From Neoarius graeffei (Eukaryota; Chordata; Actinopteri; Siluriformes; Ariidae), in NCBI RefSeq assembly GCF_027579695.1, contig NC_083571.1:31968943-32032942 (forward strand): DNA of 64,000 nucleotides, given 5' to 3'. The notes under the pieces were generated by a model, which worked only from the letters and a program-made list of their open reading frames with translations, was not told the DNA's origin and did not search any database. Of this stretch, positions 1 to 11,536 are shown in pieces. A program made the position numbers and the translations under genes. Within the stretch, counting starts at the first letter, position 1; each line of letters begins with the position of its first letter.

Positions 1-38
1 ACTTGACTTCTTAACCTCTTGATTTGTGACTTCTTCAG

Positions 39-133
39 GTGAGAAAAAAAGGTCATTAGGTCGGGATTATCACCCACTGTGTCTGAAGTGCCACATGTGT
101 AAAAGGCAGCTAACACCTGGCCAACATGCAGAG
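39..133 (+). CDS. LIM gene exon (zinc-knuckle cysteines)
   Basis: The exon starts after ttcttcag and ends at the donor gag|gtacac. It begins two bases before codon GAG 41-43, so the previous exon supplies the first base of a codon. It encodes the CLKCHMC cysteines. Confidence 0.75.
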
Positions 134-2526
134 GTACACACACACACACACACACACAAAATCTCTTCCTTATTTCTAATTATCTTTATCATTAAAGGAA
201 TGGTTCATCAAATGAAAATCAAATTGACCCAAATTTTCCCATGTTCGCATATCTCGCCACATTACCATACCATGTTTGGTGTTTGACGCTGGCTTCTTTG
301 GTTGTCCATAACAGCAAAAAAGCACAGAATCTTTTGTCTAAGAATCTTCTCCGTACCATTGGTTTAGATGTTGCACTGATGTGGTTTAGGACACTGTCAC
401 CTATAAAGATGAACAAAATCTTACAATGAACACTGTAATGTTATCGAGGCGACCATTTTGGAAATGCCTTTCTTAGCGCAGCTCGGTGTCACTCCGGCCC
501 TAAGTACAGTGGTGCTTGAAAGTTTGTGAACCCTTTAGAATTTTCTATATTTCTGCATAAATATGACCTAAACATCATCAGATTTTCACACAAGTCCTAA
601 AAGTAGATAAAGAGAACCCAGTTAAACAAATGAGACAAAAATATTATACTTGGTCATTTATTTAGTGAGGAAAATGATCCAATATTGCACATCTGTGAGT
701 GGCAAAAGTATGTCAACCTCTAGGATTAGCAGTTAATTTGAAGGTGAAATTAGAGTCAGGTGTTTTCAATCAATGGGATGACAATCAGGTGTGAGTGGGC
801 ACCCTGTTTTATTTAAAGAACAGGGATCTATCAAAGTCTGATCTTCACAACGCATGTTTGTGGAAGTGTATCATGGCACGAACAAAGGAGATTTCTGAAG
901 ACCTCAGAAAAAGCGTTGTTGATGCTCATCAGGCTGGAAAAGGTTACAAAACCATCTATAAAGAGTTTGGACTCCACCAATCCACAGTCAGACAGATTGT
1001 GTACAAATGGAGGAAATTCAAGACCAGTGTTACCCTCCCCAGGAGTGGTCGACCAACAAAGATCACTCCAAGAGCAAGGTGTGTAATAGTTGGCAAGGTC
1101 ACAAAGGACCCCAGGGTAACTTCTACGCAACTGAAGGCCTCTCTCACATTGGCTAATGTTAATGTTCATGAGTCCACCATCAGGAGAACACTGAACAACA
1201 ATGATGTGCATGGCAGGGTTGCAAGGAGAAAGCCACTGCTCTCCAAAAAGAACATTGCTGCTTGTCTGTTGTTTGCTAAAGATCACATGGACAAGCCAGA
1301 AGGCTATTGGAAAAATGTTTTGTGGACGGATGAGACCAAAATAGAACTTTTTGGTTTAAATGAGAAGCGTTATGCTTGGAGAAAGGAAAACACTGCATTC
1401 CAGCATAAGAACCTTATCCCATCTGTGAAACATGGTGGTGGTAGTATCATAGTTTGGCCCTGTTTTGCTGCATCTGGGCCAGGACGGCTTGCAATCATTG
1501 ATGGAACAATGAATTCTGAATTATACCAGCGAATTCTAAAGGAAAATGTCAGGACATCTGTCCATGAACTGAATCTCAAGAAAAGGTGGGTCATGCAGCA
1601 AGACAACGATCCTAAGCACACAAGTCGTTCTACCAAAGAATGGTTAAAGAAAAATAAAGTTAATGTTTTGGAATGGCCAAGTCAAAGTCCTGACCTTAAT
1701 CCAATGGAAATGTTGTGGAAGGACCTGAAGTGAGCAGTTCATGTGAGGAAACCCACCAACATCCCAGAGTTGAAGCTGTTCTGTACGGAGGAACGGGCTA
1801 AAATTCCTCCAAGCCGGTGTGCAGGACTGATCAACAGTTACCGCAAACGTTTAGTTGCAGTTATTGCTGCACAAGGGGGTCACACCAGATACTGAAAGCA
1901 AAGGTTGACATACTTTTGCCACTCACAGATATGCAATATTGGATCATTTTCCTCACTAAATAAATGACCAAGTATAATATTTTTGTCTCATTTGTTTAAC
2001 TGGGTTCTCTTTATCTACTTTTAGGACTTGTGTGAAAATCTGATGATGTTTTAGGTCATATTTATGCAGAAATATAGAAAATTCTAAAGGGTTCACAAAC
2101 TTTCAAGCACCACTGTAGGCCACAGCTCCCAAAATTTGAAGGTGTACTTGTATTTAAAAAATGATAGAAGGCTGGATTAATAATATATCTATTATTTTAT
2201 ATCATATATTTTATTATTTTTAGAAAGACAGACTTTTTTGAAGCAGTATTATCAATATTTGGTTTTGTATTTAAGAAAAAAAAAACATAGCTGAAGTGCA
2301 AAACTAAAGAAGCAAACATGAGCTGCTAATTAGTGACTGATCTAATTTGAATTAATTAGATTTTTCACCCAAATGATCACTTAGTCATTCGCTTTAATCT
2401 AATATGGTTGTGTGTGTGTGTGTGTGTGCATGCGTTTTTTCCAGCATGATGAGAAGCCGTACTGCACTAACTGCTACTTGAGACATTTTGGGCCTAGAGG
2501 TGAACCTCTCTCTCTCTCATTCTCTT

Positions 2527-2559
<33 letters not shown>

Positions 2560-4031
2560 TACATACACACGCACACCAGAAAGTCAGCACATTGCATAAT
2601 ATGAGAAATGGCGCACTGTTATTTTTTTCCGTGATGGATATTGATACTGAAACTGTGTATCATCAGAGTATCAGCTCCCATTCAATATTTTTTCTTTAAA
2701 ACCTACTAAGAGTTAAAGATAAAAAAAAAACCAGCCAAAACCACACACACACACACACACACACTTTCCACAACATAAATTAATAAAAGAATAAATAATG
2801 TATAAATACAACAAAAATCAACCTTAACAAAAAAAATAAATGATGTTTATTTCTAGAGAAATATTTCCAGTTCAAAAAAATCTTTTCCAAATCTGTTTTC
2901 AGTCTTTTCCATTTGTTACAGGATTGGATCAAATGCATTCCTTTTTTTCCTCTTACATATGATCCACCATTTTTGGTGGCATTGGCCTGATACCAATTCT
3001 GGGTGTTTGAATGATGCCATGCATACATAATGCTGTAAAAAAAAATAAATAAAAATAAATAAAGGGCAAGTACCTGTATGTGTTTCTGATTATATAACAG
3101 AACCTGCAAAAAGTATGAGTTTCTCTGGAAGTAATGCAATGGGGACTTGGGGACCAGTGACTTGTACAATCAGTCAAATGCTACTGGAAATTAGGAGGTT
3201 ATTTTTCTTTGAATTGCATTTGTAAAGGCATTCAAACTTGTTTTCTGTGAATCTGTATGTGGCACCGTCACCTAAATACCTAACAAGGCCAACAAGAAAA
3301 TTGTAAGCTGCTCTGGATTGGAAAAAAAAAAGTCTTGCATAATACTACAGATGGCACAATGCCTTTTGTAATGTAAGTGAACCAAACAATACTGGGAGTG
3401 CCAATACTTCAGCTTTAGTGAAAACTGAGAGACTATCAAGTGTCTATAGTTAATACAGTAAGCTTATATACCATAGATTGGTTATGGGGCGGCATGGTGG
3501 TTTAGTGGTTAGCACTGTTGCCTCACAGCAAGAAGGTCCTGGGTTCGAACCCAGCGGCCAGCGAGGGCCTTTATGTGTGTAGTTTGCATGTTCTCCCCGT
3601 GTCCGCGTAGGTGTGCTCCAGTTTCCCCCACAGTCCAAAGACATGCAGGTTAGGTTAACTGGTGACTCTAAATTGACCATAGGTGTGAATGGTTGTTTGT
3701 CTCTGTGTCAGCCCTGTGATGACCTGGCGACTTGTCCAGGGTGTACCCTGCCTTTCGCCCGTAGTCAGCTGGGATAGGCTCCAGCTCACCTGTGACCCTG
3801 TAGAACAGGATAAGCAGCTACAGATAATGAATGGATGGATTGGTTATGGATTTGCTACTGTGCTGTGTCTCACTGCCTGATGGAAGTCTCTTGTTCTTAA
3901 CTTCACTCCTTTTTTAACTTCAATTTATCCACCCATCCTTTCTTTCTCTTTCCTGTCTCACTCACTCCTTCTGTCCCTCTGCAGGTACCAGAACACAGGT
4001 GCCTCGTACCCGTAGCACTGCTACTTCCTAA
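39..4031 (+). CDS. CRIP-like LIM-domain protein, C-terminal exons (partial gene)
   Basis: Three exons splice in phase: 39-133 (acceptor AG 37-38, donor GT 134), 2445-2499 and 3985-4031. Together they encode the second half of a LIM zinc-binding domain with SLGRDYHPLCLKC, a QLTPGQHAEH stretch, KPYCTNCY and the FGPRG ending typical of cysteine-rich intestinal protein (CRIP) family LIM domains. LIM domains bind two zinc ions and mediate protein contacts; they have no enzymatic activity. The first two exons join at phase 0, the last two at phase 1. Joined this way the tail is short and basic (GTRTQVPRTRS...) and ends at TAA 4029-4031. The 5' exons with the first zinc knuckle lie before the window. 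Intron 1 carries a Tc1 element and intron 2 a SINE. The family is clear; which CRIP/LIM paralogue it is, and whether the last exon uses this acceptor, is not. Confidence 0.7.
139..160. repeat. (CA)n microsatellite in LIM intron
   Basis: An AC dinucleotide tract lies directly behind the splice donor. Similar tracts occur at 2408-2428 (TG), 2540-2560 (CA after a CT tract) and 2743-2763 (CA). Confidence 0.9.
507..2115 (+). mobile_element. Tc1-like transposon, family A copy 1
   Basis: A 1.61-kb element flanked by TA target duplications (505-506, 2116-2117). Its inverted repeats of about 210 bp start CAGTGGTGCTTGAAAG and end CTTTCAAGCACCACTG. It sits in a LIM-gene intron and carries one transposase gene in the + direction. 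The long TIRs and the TA target site are characteristic of Tc1/mariner elements. A second, more decayed copy lies at 21026-22574. Confidence 0.95.
873..1895 (+). pseudogene. Tc1 transposase with one premature stop
   Basis: The frame from ATG 873 (MARTKEISEDLRKS) to TGA 1893-1895 is 340 codons, the normal Tc1 transposase length, and is broken only by TGA at 1731-1733 (codon 287). An N-terminal paired-like helix-turn-helix region is followed by the DD34E catalytic core, with WTDETK, DNDPKH and NPMEMLW visible. Copy 2 of the family has a sense codon (CAA) at the stop position. The first in-frame ATG at 795 lies in the untranslated leader; 873 fits the family start. It is unlikely to make active enzyme. 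Confidence 0.9.
2116..2444. other. LIM-gene intron, AT-rich, no gene seen
   Basis: Between the Tc1 element and the next LIM exon there is AT-rich DNA ending in a TG tract and the pyrimidine tract of the acceptor. No coding or RNA feature is visible. Confidence 0.6.
2445..2499 (+). CDS. LIM gene exon (HDEKPYCTNCY...FGPR)
   Basis: The acceptor is ttttttccag and the donor is agag|gtgaac. The exon encodes the last zinc ligands (YCTNC) and the FGPR motif, and leaves phase 1. Confidence 0.75.
2500..3475. other. LIM-gene intron, no gene seen
   Basis: It holds CT and CA microsatellites (2506-2572, 2743-2763) and AT-rich unique-looking sequence. Open frames here are short and lack family motifs. Confidence 0.6.
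3488..3837 (+). repeat. DANA/Mermaid-type V-SINE, copy a
   Basis: A tRNA-derived head with an A-box (tagtggttagca) and a B-box (gggttcgaaccc) is followed by the conserved body (gtccaaagacatgcaggtta) and an ATGG tail. A 12-bp target duplication, gattggttatgg, flanks it at 3476-3487 and 3838-3849. It is more diverged than the other copies in this window. Confidence 0.93.
3985..4031 (+). CDS. LIM gene last coding exon (tentative)
   Basis: A polypyrimidine tract and ctgcag acceptor precede it. In the phase set by the previous exon it gives 15 residues and stops at 4029-4031. Another AG at 3997-3998 would instead give GGASYP and stop at TAG 4013-4015. The choice between acceptors cannot be made from sequence alone. 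Confidence 0.45.
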
Positions 4032-4092
4032 GGGTAATCTCAGCTCCAGCCATGTTCCCAACTGCTACAGTCATGCTTTTCTCTGCTACATT

Positions 4093-5240
4093 TCCATATA
4101 CAACTTGCAGATCTCCACCTCCACCTGGTAGATCTCCACCTCCAACTCATAGCTCTCCACCTCCATTGAGTAGTTCTCCAAATCCAACTGATAGATCTCC
4201 ACCTCCAACTGGTAGATCTCCATCTAGTAGTAATCCAAATCCAACTGGTAGATCTCCAATTCCAACTGGTAGATCGCCAACTCCAACTGGTAAAGCTCAA
4301 CCTCCAACTCTTAGTACTCCAACTCCAACTGATAGATCTTCACCTCCAACTGGTAGCTTTCCATCTCCATCTGGTAGATCTCCATCTCCAACTGTTACAT
4401 TCCCATTCTCATCTGCTGCCACTTCAACTGTTCTTGTGCAAACTCCACCTGCAAGATATCCATATCTCTTGGCTACATCTCAATGCTCTCCACCTTAAAC
4501 TGTTAGATGTCCATCTCCAACTACTGGATCTTCACCTTCAACTATCAAACCTCCACCCACATCTGCTAAATCTCCATCGCCAACTGCTTGATCTGCTTCA
4601 TTTGTTAGAGCTCCATCTATAACCGTTAGATCTGTACCTCCAACTGCTCGACCTAGAGCTGAGCTAGCAAGAGTTCTTTCTCCAACTGTGAGACTTCAAC
4701 TAGTTAGATCTCCATCTCCAACTGCTGCATCTTGATCTTCAACTAGTTAGATCTCTATCTACATCTGCAAGCCCTCAAACTGCTAGATCTCCAACTGCTC
4801 GATCTTCAACAACAGGATCTCCACCTTCTGTTGTAAGGTTCCCTAGAGCTGCTTGATTTCCATATCTAATGGTTTGACCTACTTCAAATGTCAGATCTTT
4901 AACAGACTGCAAACTTTTAGAATCAAATCCCCATTGGCTAGATCTTGATCTCCAAATGTTAGAATTCAATCAACAAGTGCCAAAGCTAATCTAATTTAAT
5001 GATTAGATTTCCATCTCCAACCAACAGAGCTACATCTACTAGATCTATCTCTCAAACAATACCAACCTACTGGATCCTCAAATAAATCTTCTAGATCTCG
5101 CCATCTTTTTTTGCAACAGACCCATAGCGACGTGTGCTACAACTTCATCTCCATTGGATCCACAAGTACTAGACCTACAGATCTCCATCTTCAACTACTA
5201 GTTCTCTATTTTCATCTCTCTGTTTGTCTTCACCTCGCTT
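4093..5240 (+). repeat. degenerate 21-bp minisatellite array
   Basis: The unit resembles agatctccacctccaactgg plus one base and repeats for roughly 1.1 kb. It is most regular from 4093 to about 4400 and decays rightward. Because 21 is a multiple of 3, the first part reads as a Pro/Ser/Thr heptad repeat (GRSPTPT type) in a frame open from 4052 to 4498. The array lies just behind the LIM-gene stop, probably in its 3' UTR. Whether it is translated is unknown. Confidence 0.8.
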
Positions 5241-6114
5241 TCTCCAAACACCAACTTTGGTAGAAAGAAGTTCAAGCCTATGATGACCGCTATGCAACTT
5301 CTTTCTTCTACCCCCAAAACCTCAGATTCCCCCCCCCCAACTCTTTTGAAAACTCTTCCTCCTGCAGTGTTGGAGGGTGTTTAAAACTGTCTGCAAGAGA
5401 AAACATGCAACATTAAACAAAACCACTTGCAAAGCGTCCACGCAGCAAATCCACTTTTTGGCTCCAGACACTCCTTCAGATGGCTTTCGTTTGGCCTAAG
5501 GAACTTCGTAATCAAATATTTCAAAACACATACCATAACCTTTCTGTCTGCTGTCACTCTTGTTTTGTCTTCCAATAGAATTTGGAAGTTTCTGCATATT
5601 ATTTAAGCTGACATCCCAAATGGACGGGTGTTTTTTTTTTTTTTTAATTCAGAATATTCGTGTAAGTGTATTTTTCTTCAAGAAACTGGAAAGTCATTAT
5701 GATTGTGAAAATGAATTCACCACTTTGTGTGATGATTATGATGTTGATGATAATGATGATGCCATATTAAACGTAATTATATCAAACAGCAACTGAATTT
5801 ACACATCATTTCGAGTTTAAGATCTCAAATGTTTTGATGTTAAGGTGAACCAAAATTGTAAAATGTAAGTTGAATAATCCCTAACATGCTAACAAGGACA
5901 TTTATATACAGGTAGCAAGACGAATCATGAGCATGTTTTGAGTTTAAGCTAATGCTAATTTTTATGCTAATCCCTAATTCATAGCTACAAGTTAATATAG
6001 GTGTTCTAGCTTGCTACTAAAATGTAATGATTGCTAAAATGCTAATTTGTCACTTAGCCAGTTTACTCTCATGCTATTTTTGAGTTACCTCTTTCTTTCT
6101 TTTTTTAACCACAT
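5241..6114. other. intergenic or 3' UTR, no gene seen
   Basis: This is AT-rich DNA with a (GATGAT)-like patch near 5730-5762. It may belong to the 3' UTR of the LIM gene, but no poly(A) signal could be assigned with confidence. Confidence 0.5.
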
Positions 6115-6120
6115 AATTAG

Positions 6121-6825
6121 CATACATGTCAACCTTTGGTCAATCAAACCTGTATAACCAACCTCCAAAATCCGTATTTCCCTTATAAAATCCTTATAAG
6201 ATGCAAATTAAAATAATTTACCTAAAATTTGAATGATAATTAACAATGATATAACCAAGTTACTTTTTATTCAATATTAATAACAATAAACCTTCAGAAT
6301 GAATACAAAGCTCCAATGTTTGACAAAAACACAAAGTGTCACTCTAATGTTCTGAATTGTACTCCATGACAGCTTTTTTAGCAGTCTGCACCAATACCTC
6401 ACGAGGCTGCATGTCACAGCAAGTGTCTGTGTTGATCTTGCCGGAGTGCCCATTCAGAATCTTTTCAGTCGCTAGTGAAAGTCGCTCAGGTGGAAATACG
6501 CGTTTCAAACAAAATGTTACTTCCCGGTTGGCGGGATTCTTGCAATGCGGTGTGCGCATGATCAAAAGTGGAACGAAGTCTCGCTACCACAAGATAACGC
6601 GCGATTTCATAAGACTCTTTACTGGCTGTTTGTGCTTTCTGTGCTGTACAGTACGTTTGTAAATGTTATGCGCTCTTTTATCATTGTGGGAATTGATTAT
6701 AGCTCTAAATAAATATTGAAGTTTTTTTAAAGAATCCGTATAACTTTATTTGTACGCCCGTATACTATGTTTATTGAATCAAATCTGTATAAAATACGGA
6801 CATTCTGTATAGGTTGACATGTATG
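6121..6825. mobile_element. non-autonomous TIR element with 6-bp target duplication
   Basis: Perfect 15-bp terminal inverted repeats CATACATGTCAACCT / AGGTTGACATGTATG bound 705 bp and are flanked by aattag (6115-6120 and 6826-6831). Inside, a minus-strand frame (6565-6344) of 73 residues has no family I recognise. The superfamily is uncertain; a 6-bp duplication is compatible with an hAT-related group. Confidence 0.8.
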
Positions 6826-6831
6826 AATTAG

Positions 6832-7688
6832 TACCTGTATTAGCTCAGAATACATCTGTTATTTGGATTATTTAAATGATTATCCGTTGGTAAAAAATGG
6901 TGGTTATTTGGTGTGTGTTTTTAAACACTAGCTAGTGTTATTATAACTGCATCATAAAAATGCTAGCTTGCTAGCGTATTTCTTAATCTCAAACAGTTGG
7001 CACAATTTCAGGACACTTTTGGAGTCCTGTGACAGGAAAATAATCAACGACAGGGTAGTGTGATGCAGCTCGATACAAAGTGGAGTTCATATTGCCATCC
7101 TGAAGTTGATTATTTTCCTATATCCAACAGTCACAGTCAATAAAAGTGTTTTACTGCTCTGACCCCACAGCCATTTTCCCTGATGCTAATTGTGCTAGTT
7201 TTTAATTTATTAAAGAATGGCGTGCCTTTCTTTGTATGCGTTTATACAGTAGTTACTTTCAGTGTTGTGGAACATCCACTCAAATTGCTAACTCAATGTG
7301 ATTTAAATTCCCCTGAGCTAAAGGTGCTGTAATGTTATGTTGTAGATTAGCTTGTTAGCTTGGTAAACTTGTTACTGTTTCATTCGGCTCCTGTGTCTGT
7401 GGTATGAAGTGGTATGAAGCCCCAGCACTTGTAATATAATCATTTCTCTCAGTGAGTGAATTATTATACAATCTAATATTTGATCTCTCAAGATGGATCA
7501 TCCCGAGATTTAACGTTAAACATATTCTGCGGGTTAATTTGATGGGTTTAGCCATGAAGCAAATGTTGATAGATACAGTTAACGAGGTCGCGTTGTAATA
7601 AAAGGTGCTCTATATTCATATACAAGCACAGATGTCAAATAGAATTTGGCAATCTGGAGCTCACAACCTCTTACACACTCATCAGCTG

Positions 7689-7690
<2 letters not shown>
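6832..7690. other. AT-rich intergenic DNA, no gene seen
   Basis: Only short unsupported frames occur. An AATAAA at 7139-7144 is the nearest poly(A)-like signal downstream of the LIM gene but cannot be tied to it. Confidence 0.5.
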
Positions 7691-7760
<70 letters not shown>

Positions 7761-7803
7761 TGGCAGGCGTGAATCTTCACAGTGCCAATCTGGTCTGCTG
7801 GAA

Positions 7804-7852
<49 letters not shown>

Positions 7853-7930
7853 GTGTGTGTGTGTTTTCATGTGAGCTGGCAGCTTAACACTAGCTCTGGC
7901 ACACTTCCTGCTGGAAACCTGCTGCTGGCC

Positions 7931-7964
<34 letters not shown>

Positions 7965-8114
7965 GAACATGCCTGTTCTTTGAATATGTGTAGGCTGTGT
8001 AGATGAGCATGGTAAAGCGCACACACACACACTTATACATGGCTTATTCCAAAGTCAGCTTTGTGTTGACTTTTATTCAAGCATGTAGGGATTATTTCAG
8101 CCAAGCCTTCATGC

Positions 8115-8155
<41 letters not shown>

Positions 8156-8214
8156 GGTTCCCCAGTGCAGTGCATCTCCAAACCCACCCCCACCTTGACA
8201 GGTCACATGGGGCC

Positions 8215-8291
<77 letters not shown>

Positions 8292-8427
8292 TGCCAGCTG
8301 TCTCATTTGCATATGCTTTTAACTGCACTACAGATCTCTCATTACAGAGAGAGATGGTAGAGAGACAGTATGGATGTGTCTATCACCGAGCAAAAGGCTA
8401 ATTTGGCATCCAAAGAGACTCTGGCTG

Positions 8428-8458
<31 letters not shown>
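7691..8458. repeat. cluster of dinucleotide microsatellites
   Basis: Within about 770 bp lie (TG)n 7692-7719, (GA)n 7720-7754, (TG)n 7807-7864, (CA)n 7934-7962, (CA)n 8020-8032, (TG)n 8116-8153, (TG)n 8220-8289 and (CA)n 8431-8457. TG and CA tracts alternate in orientation, so several can pair with each other. Confidence 0.95.
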
Positions 8459-8460
<2 letters not shown>

Positions 8461-8537
8461 ATTATCTGGTCCAATGATTCACAAAAGTACATAAAATTGT
8501 ATAGGATGTACAGGAAATATCTCGGTGTCTAGTAGCA

Positions 8538-8538
<1 letters not shown>

Positions 8539-8570
<32 letters not shown>
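8539..8570. repeat. (AAT)n microsatellite
   Basis: About ten ATA/AAT triplets, followed at 8606-8631 by a GA tract. Confidence 0.9.
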
Positions 8571-8859
8571 GCACCCCATCCAGTGAATGTCCCCACTTCG
8601 CTCCCAGAGAGAGAGAAAGAGAGAGAGAGAGATCTTTGAGCTGTAAAGATGTCTCCTTGGTGTCAGATGTGTGCCATATGATGTATGCATATATACATAC
8701 ATTTGTATTTCAATCAGCATAAGGACGCCATATTAATGCAAATGAACAATTTAAATATGCAGCATATGCAGAGGCGATCAGGTCATAATCGCATTTCACA
8801 CTCATCCTGAATGCAGCATGTGTCGGACTCTGAAATATTTCTTTTGCTCAACTAGTGAC

Positions 8860-9243
8860 GGCGGCACGGTGGTGTAGTGGTTAGCGCTGTCGCCTCACAG
8901 CAAGAAGGTCCTGGGTTCGAGCCCTGGGGCCGGCAAGGGCCTTTCTGTGTGGAGTTTGCATGTTCTCCCCGTGTCCGCGTGGGTTTCCTCCGGGTGCTCC
9001 GGTTTCCCCCACAGTCCAAAGACATGCAGGTTAGGTTAACTGGTGACTCTAAATTGACCGTAGGTGTGAATGTGAGTGTGAATGGTTGTCTGTGTCTATG
9101 TGTCAGCCCTGTGATGACCTGACGACTTGTCCAGGGTGTACCCTGCCTTTCGCCCGTAGTCAGCTGGGATAGGCTCCAGCTTGCCTGCGACCCTGTAGAA
9201 GGATAAAGCGGCTAGAGATAATGAATGAATGAATGAATGAATG
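8860..9243 (+). repeat. DANA/Mermaid-type V-SINE, copy b
   Basis: A full-length copy with A-box, B-box (gggttcgagccc), conserved body and a (GAAT)n tail. The 10-bp target duplication aactagtgac flanks it at 8850-8859 and 9244-9253. Confidence 0.95.
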
Positions 9244-9253
9244 AACTAGTGAC

Positions 9254-9955
9254 TGTAGAAAGAATTCCTGATTTAAACTTGTCCTCGGATCAGGCTCTGC
9301 GTTCCAATCCGTATGTACCGCGCCCTTGTCAACTTCCCCTGACGACCAAGTGTTTCTCAGTTACAGCACGGGGATTGGAGTGCGATGCAAGTGCAACGCA
9401 AATCAGTTCCATTGTAGTACTTCAAGTGATTTCCTCAGTGACTTGTACGTTTTCTTTCCTTTGAACCATATACACATCTGGACTCTCTTGTCTTACGAAT
9501 GAGCTAGCTCGCTAATTAGTTTGCTTGCGATCTAGCTAGTAAAATAAAGTTCCGAATATTATCTCTACTTGGCTAAATGCGAACTTTTGAATTCGAACAG
9601 TACTTGGGCTGTGACTGATGACGTTTCACAAGGTCATGAGAACGCGAGTACAGAAAAGAATGCGTATTACGTCTCCCTGTGATGGGATCGTAGCACACAA
9701 CCGCTAATTTCCTACAGGAAAAAGGAAAGTACAGCGCCTTCCAACAAATCAGCACCAGACATCACAAATCGTTTAATATAAGCGTGTTTAATCTGTTTCA
9801 GGGTGGAGGTTTCCTTTAAATCAGTGCTGTATCATTTACATCAGGTTTTCTGAGGTAAACAAATATACAGTACATGTAAAACAAACTTTTATTTGCTATG
9901 CAACACCACCCTCTTCTGGACAAATACATGAATTTCTATCACCATTAATTCCAGC
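9254..9955. other. intergenic, no gene seen
   Basis: Low-complexity-free AT-rich DNA without convincing frames or repeats. Confidence 0.5.
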
Positions 9956-10206
9956 TTAAAGGTGCCATAGAATGTATTTAGTCAGTATTTTTAAATTGTT
10001 CCCTGATATCTAAATAGAAGGTATGTGACTATGATTGGGGTAAAAATACCCAGATACGGTTTTACACATCCATTTACAACCCTAAGATTTGGCCCTAGAA
10101 TGAAACAAACTGTATTCCCGTATTTGTTTGGCTCATTAATATGATGATGCGCTCTGCTCTGATTGGCTGGGTTGCTATATCAAGATGGCCAGGGTTGATA
10201 TATCAG

Positions 10207-10326
10207 ATATGTAACAGTTATTCCATGAAACTGAGTCGTACATGAGCGGATAGCCGACGAGGCGCGTAGCACCGGGTTGGCTATCAGCCATGTACGACGA
10301 GATTGAGTGGAATAACTGTTTTATTC
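10207..10326. repeat. imperfect hairpin
   Basis: Arms around taacagttattcca and tggaataactgttt, with matching inner segments tcgtacatgagcggatagcc and ggctatcagccatgtacga, face each other over a short GC-rich loop. It is probably the terminus of a fold-back DNA element; related inverted sequence (atccagtgaatgcggatagaa) recurs at about 15263-15286. Confidence 0.6.
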
Positions 10327-10607
10327 TATCCACATTCACTGGATTTTGAGAAACGTAGCATTTTTATTTTCATTTTTTGCAAATTCGATAAATAAAAACT
10401 TTATACAAAACGTCCAACAAAATCATTTCCGTTTGGAATGTAAACAAACTGGCGAAATGACAGTAGCAATTTGTGAAAAATGCTATAATAATAATTCTTG
10501 AAAATAAAAAAAGGCATGTTCTTACCATCAAATACATTTATTCCATATTTTGTTGCTTTTTTTTGTTTTTTGGGGGGGGTTTGTTTTGAAGAAGAAGAAC
10601 AACAACT

Positions 10608-11281
10608 GACTGTTCTATCAGTCTGTGGTCGCCAGTGTCCTGTTTTACACCGTGGTGTGCTGGGGGGGCAGCACATCCAAGAAGGACACATCCAGGCTGG
10701 ACAAACTGATCAGGCGGGCCGGCTCTGTGGTCGGCATGAAGCTGGACTCTCTGGTGACGGTGGCAGAGAAGAGGACTATGGACAAACTGTTGAACATCAT
10801 GGACGATGCCAGTCACCCTCTGCACACCGTCATCAGCAACCAGAGGAGCCTGTTCAGTGACAGAATGCTCCTTCCCAAGTGCAGGACGAACAGACTCAAA
10901 AACTCCTTCGTCCCTCACGCCATCAGACTGTACAACTCCTCTCTGGGGGGGAGGAGGGGTAACAGGAGGACAGAGGACGGGAAGGAGCAGTAGCCTAGCC
11001 TAACAATAAGCAATACTGGACAATGTGCAATATAATGTGCAATATAAGGTGCAATATCTCTTCTGCCGCTGCCCCCCCTTCTCCCCCCCTTTCCCCCTCC
11101 CCCCTTCCTCTCTTCCCCATATCTTATTCTTTTTATATTTGTATATGTAAATACTTAATTTATTTTAATTTATCTAGAAGTTTTCTCTATTTCTTTTCTC
11201 TGTTTAGCTGTAATGATGCTGCTGGAATCTTAATTTCCCTGAGGGAACGGGATCAATAAAGTTTTATCTAATCTAATCTAA
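10608..11281 (+). mobile_element. 5'-truncated LINE (CR1/L2-like), 3' end
   Basis: It contains the last about 120 codons of a LINE reverse-transcriptase protein, an untranslated tail with C-rich tract, and a 3' end ccctgagggaacgggatcaa followed by taaagttttatctaatctaa. The same 3' tail recurs at 37003-37132 (minus) and 54271-54340 (plus). Confidence 0.85.
10625..10993 (+). pseudogene. LINE ORF2 C-terminal fragment
   Basis: An open frame of 122 codons begins VASVLFYTVVCWGGSTSKKD and matches the piece at 38663-38154 almost residue for residue. It lacks the polymerase core because of 5' truncation, so it cannot act alone. Confidence 0.85.
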
Positions 11282-11536
11282 CAACAACTTTATTTATCAC
11301 ACGTCCACATAAGCACAGTGAAATTCCTCTCTGCATTTAACCCATCTGAAGCAGTGAACACACACATGCACACATGTGAGCAATGAGCACACGCACATAC
11401 CCAGAGCAGTATAGACTTTTAATTTTGTCCTTGGTTGGTTCAGTAACACGGTCCACCATTTTCTTCTTCTTCTTTATGGTTTTTGTGGTGGTTGATAAAC
11501 TAACTTAAAGGTGCATTACCGCCACCGACTGAGCTG

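Noticed and set aside
3520-3560. tRNA-like A and B boxes at the head of SINE copies
   Set aside because: They are the polymerase III promoter of the SINE; acceptor-stem pairing is lost and the head runs into the SINE body, so no tRNA gene is called.
4040-4300. Minus-strand frame with a Trp/Arg/Ser repeat
   Set aside because: It is the antisense of the 21-bp minisatellite; repeats whose unit length is divisible by three are open on several frames by default.
7682-8401. Open frames of Cys-Val or Thr-His repeats
   Set aside because: Products of TG/CA microsatellites only.
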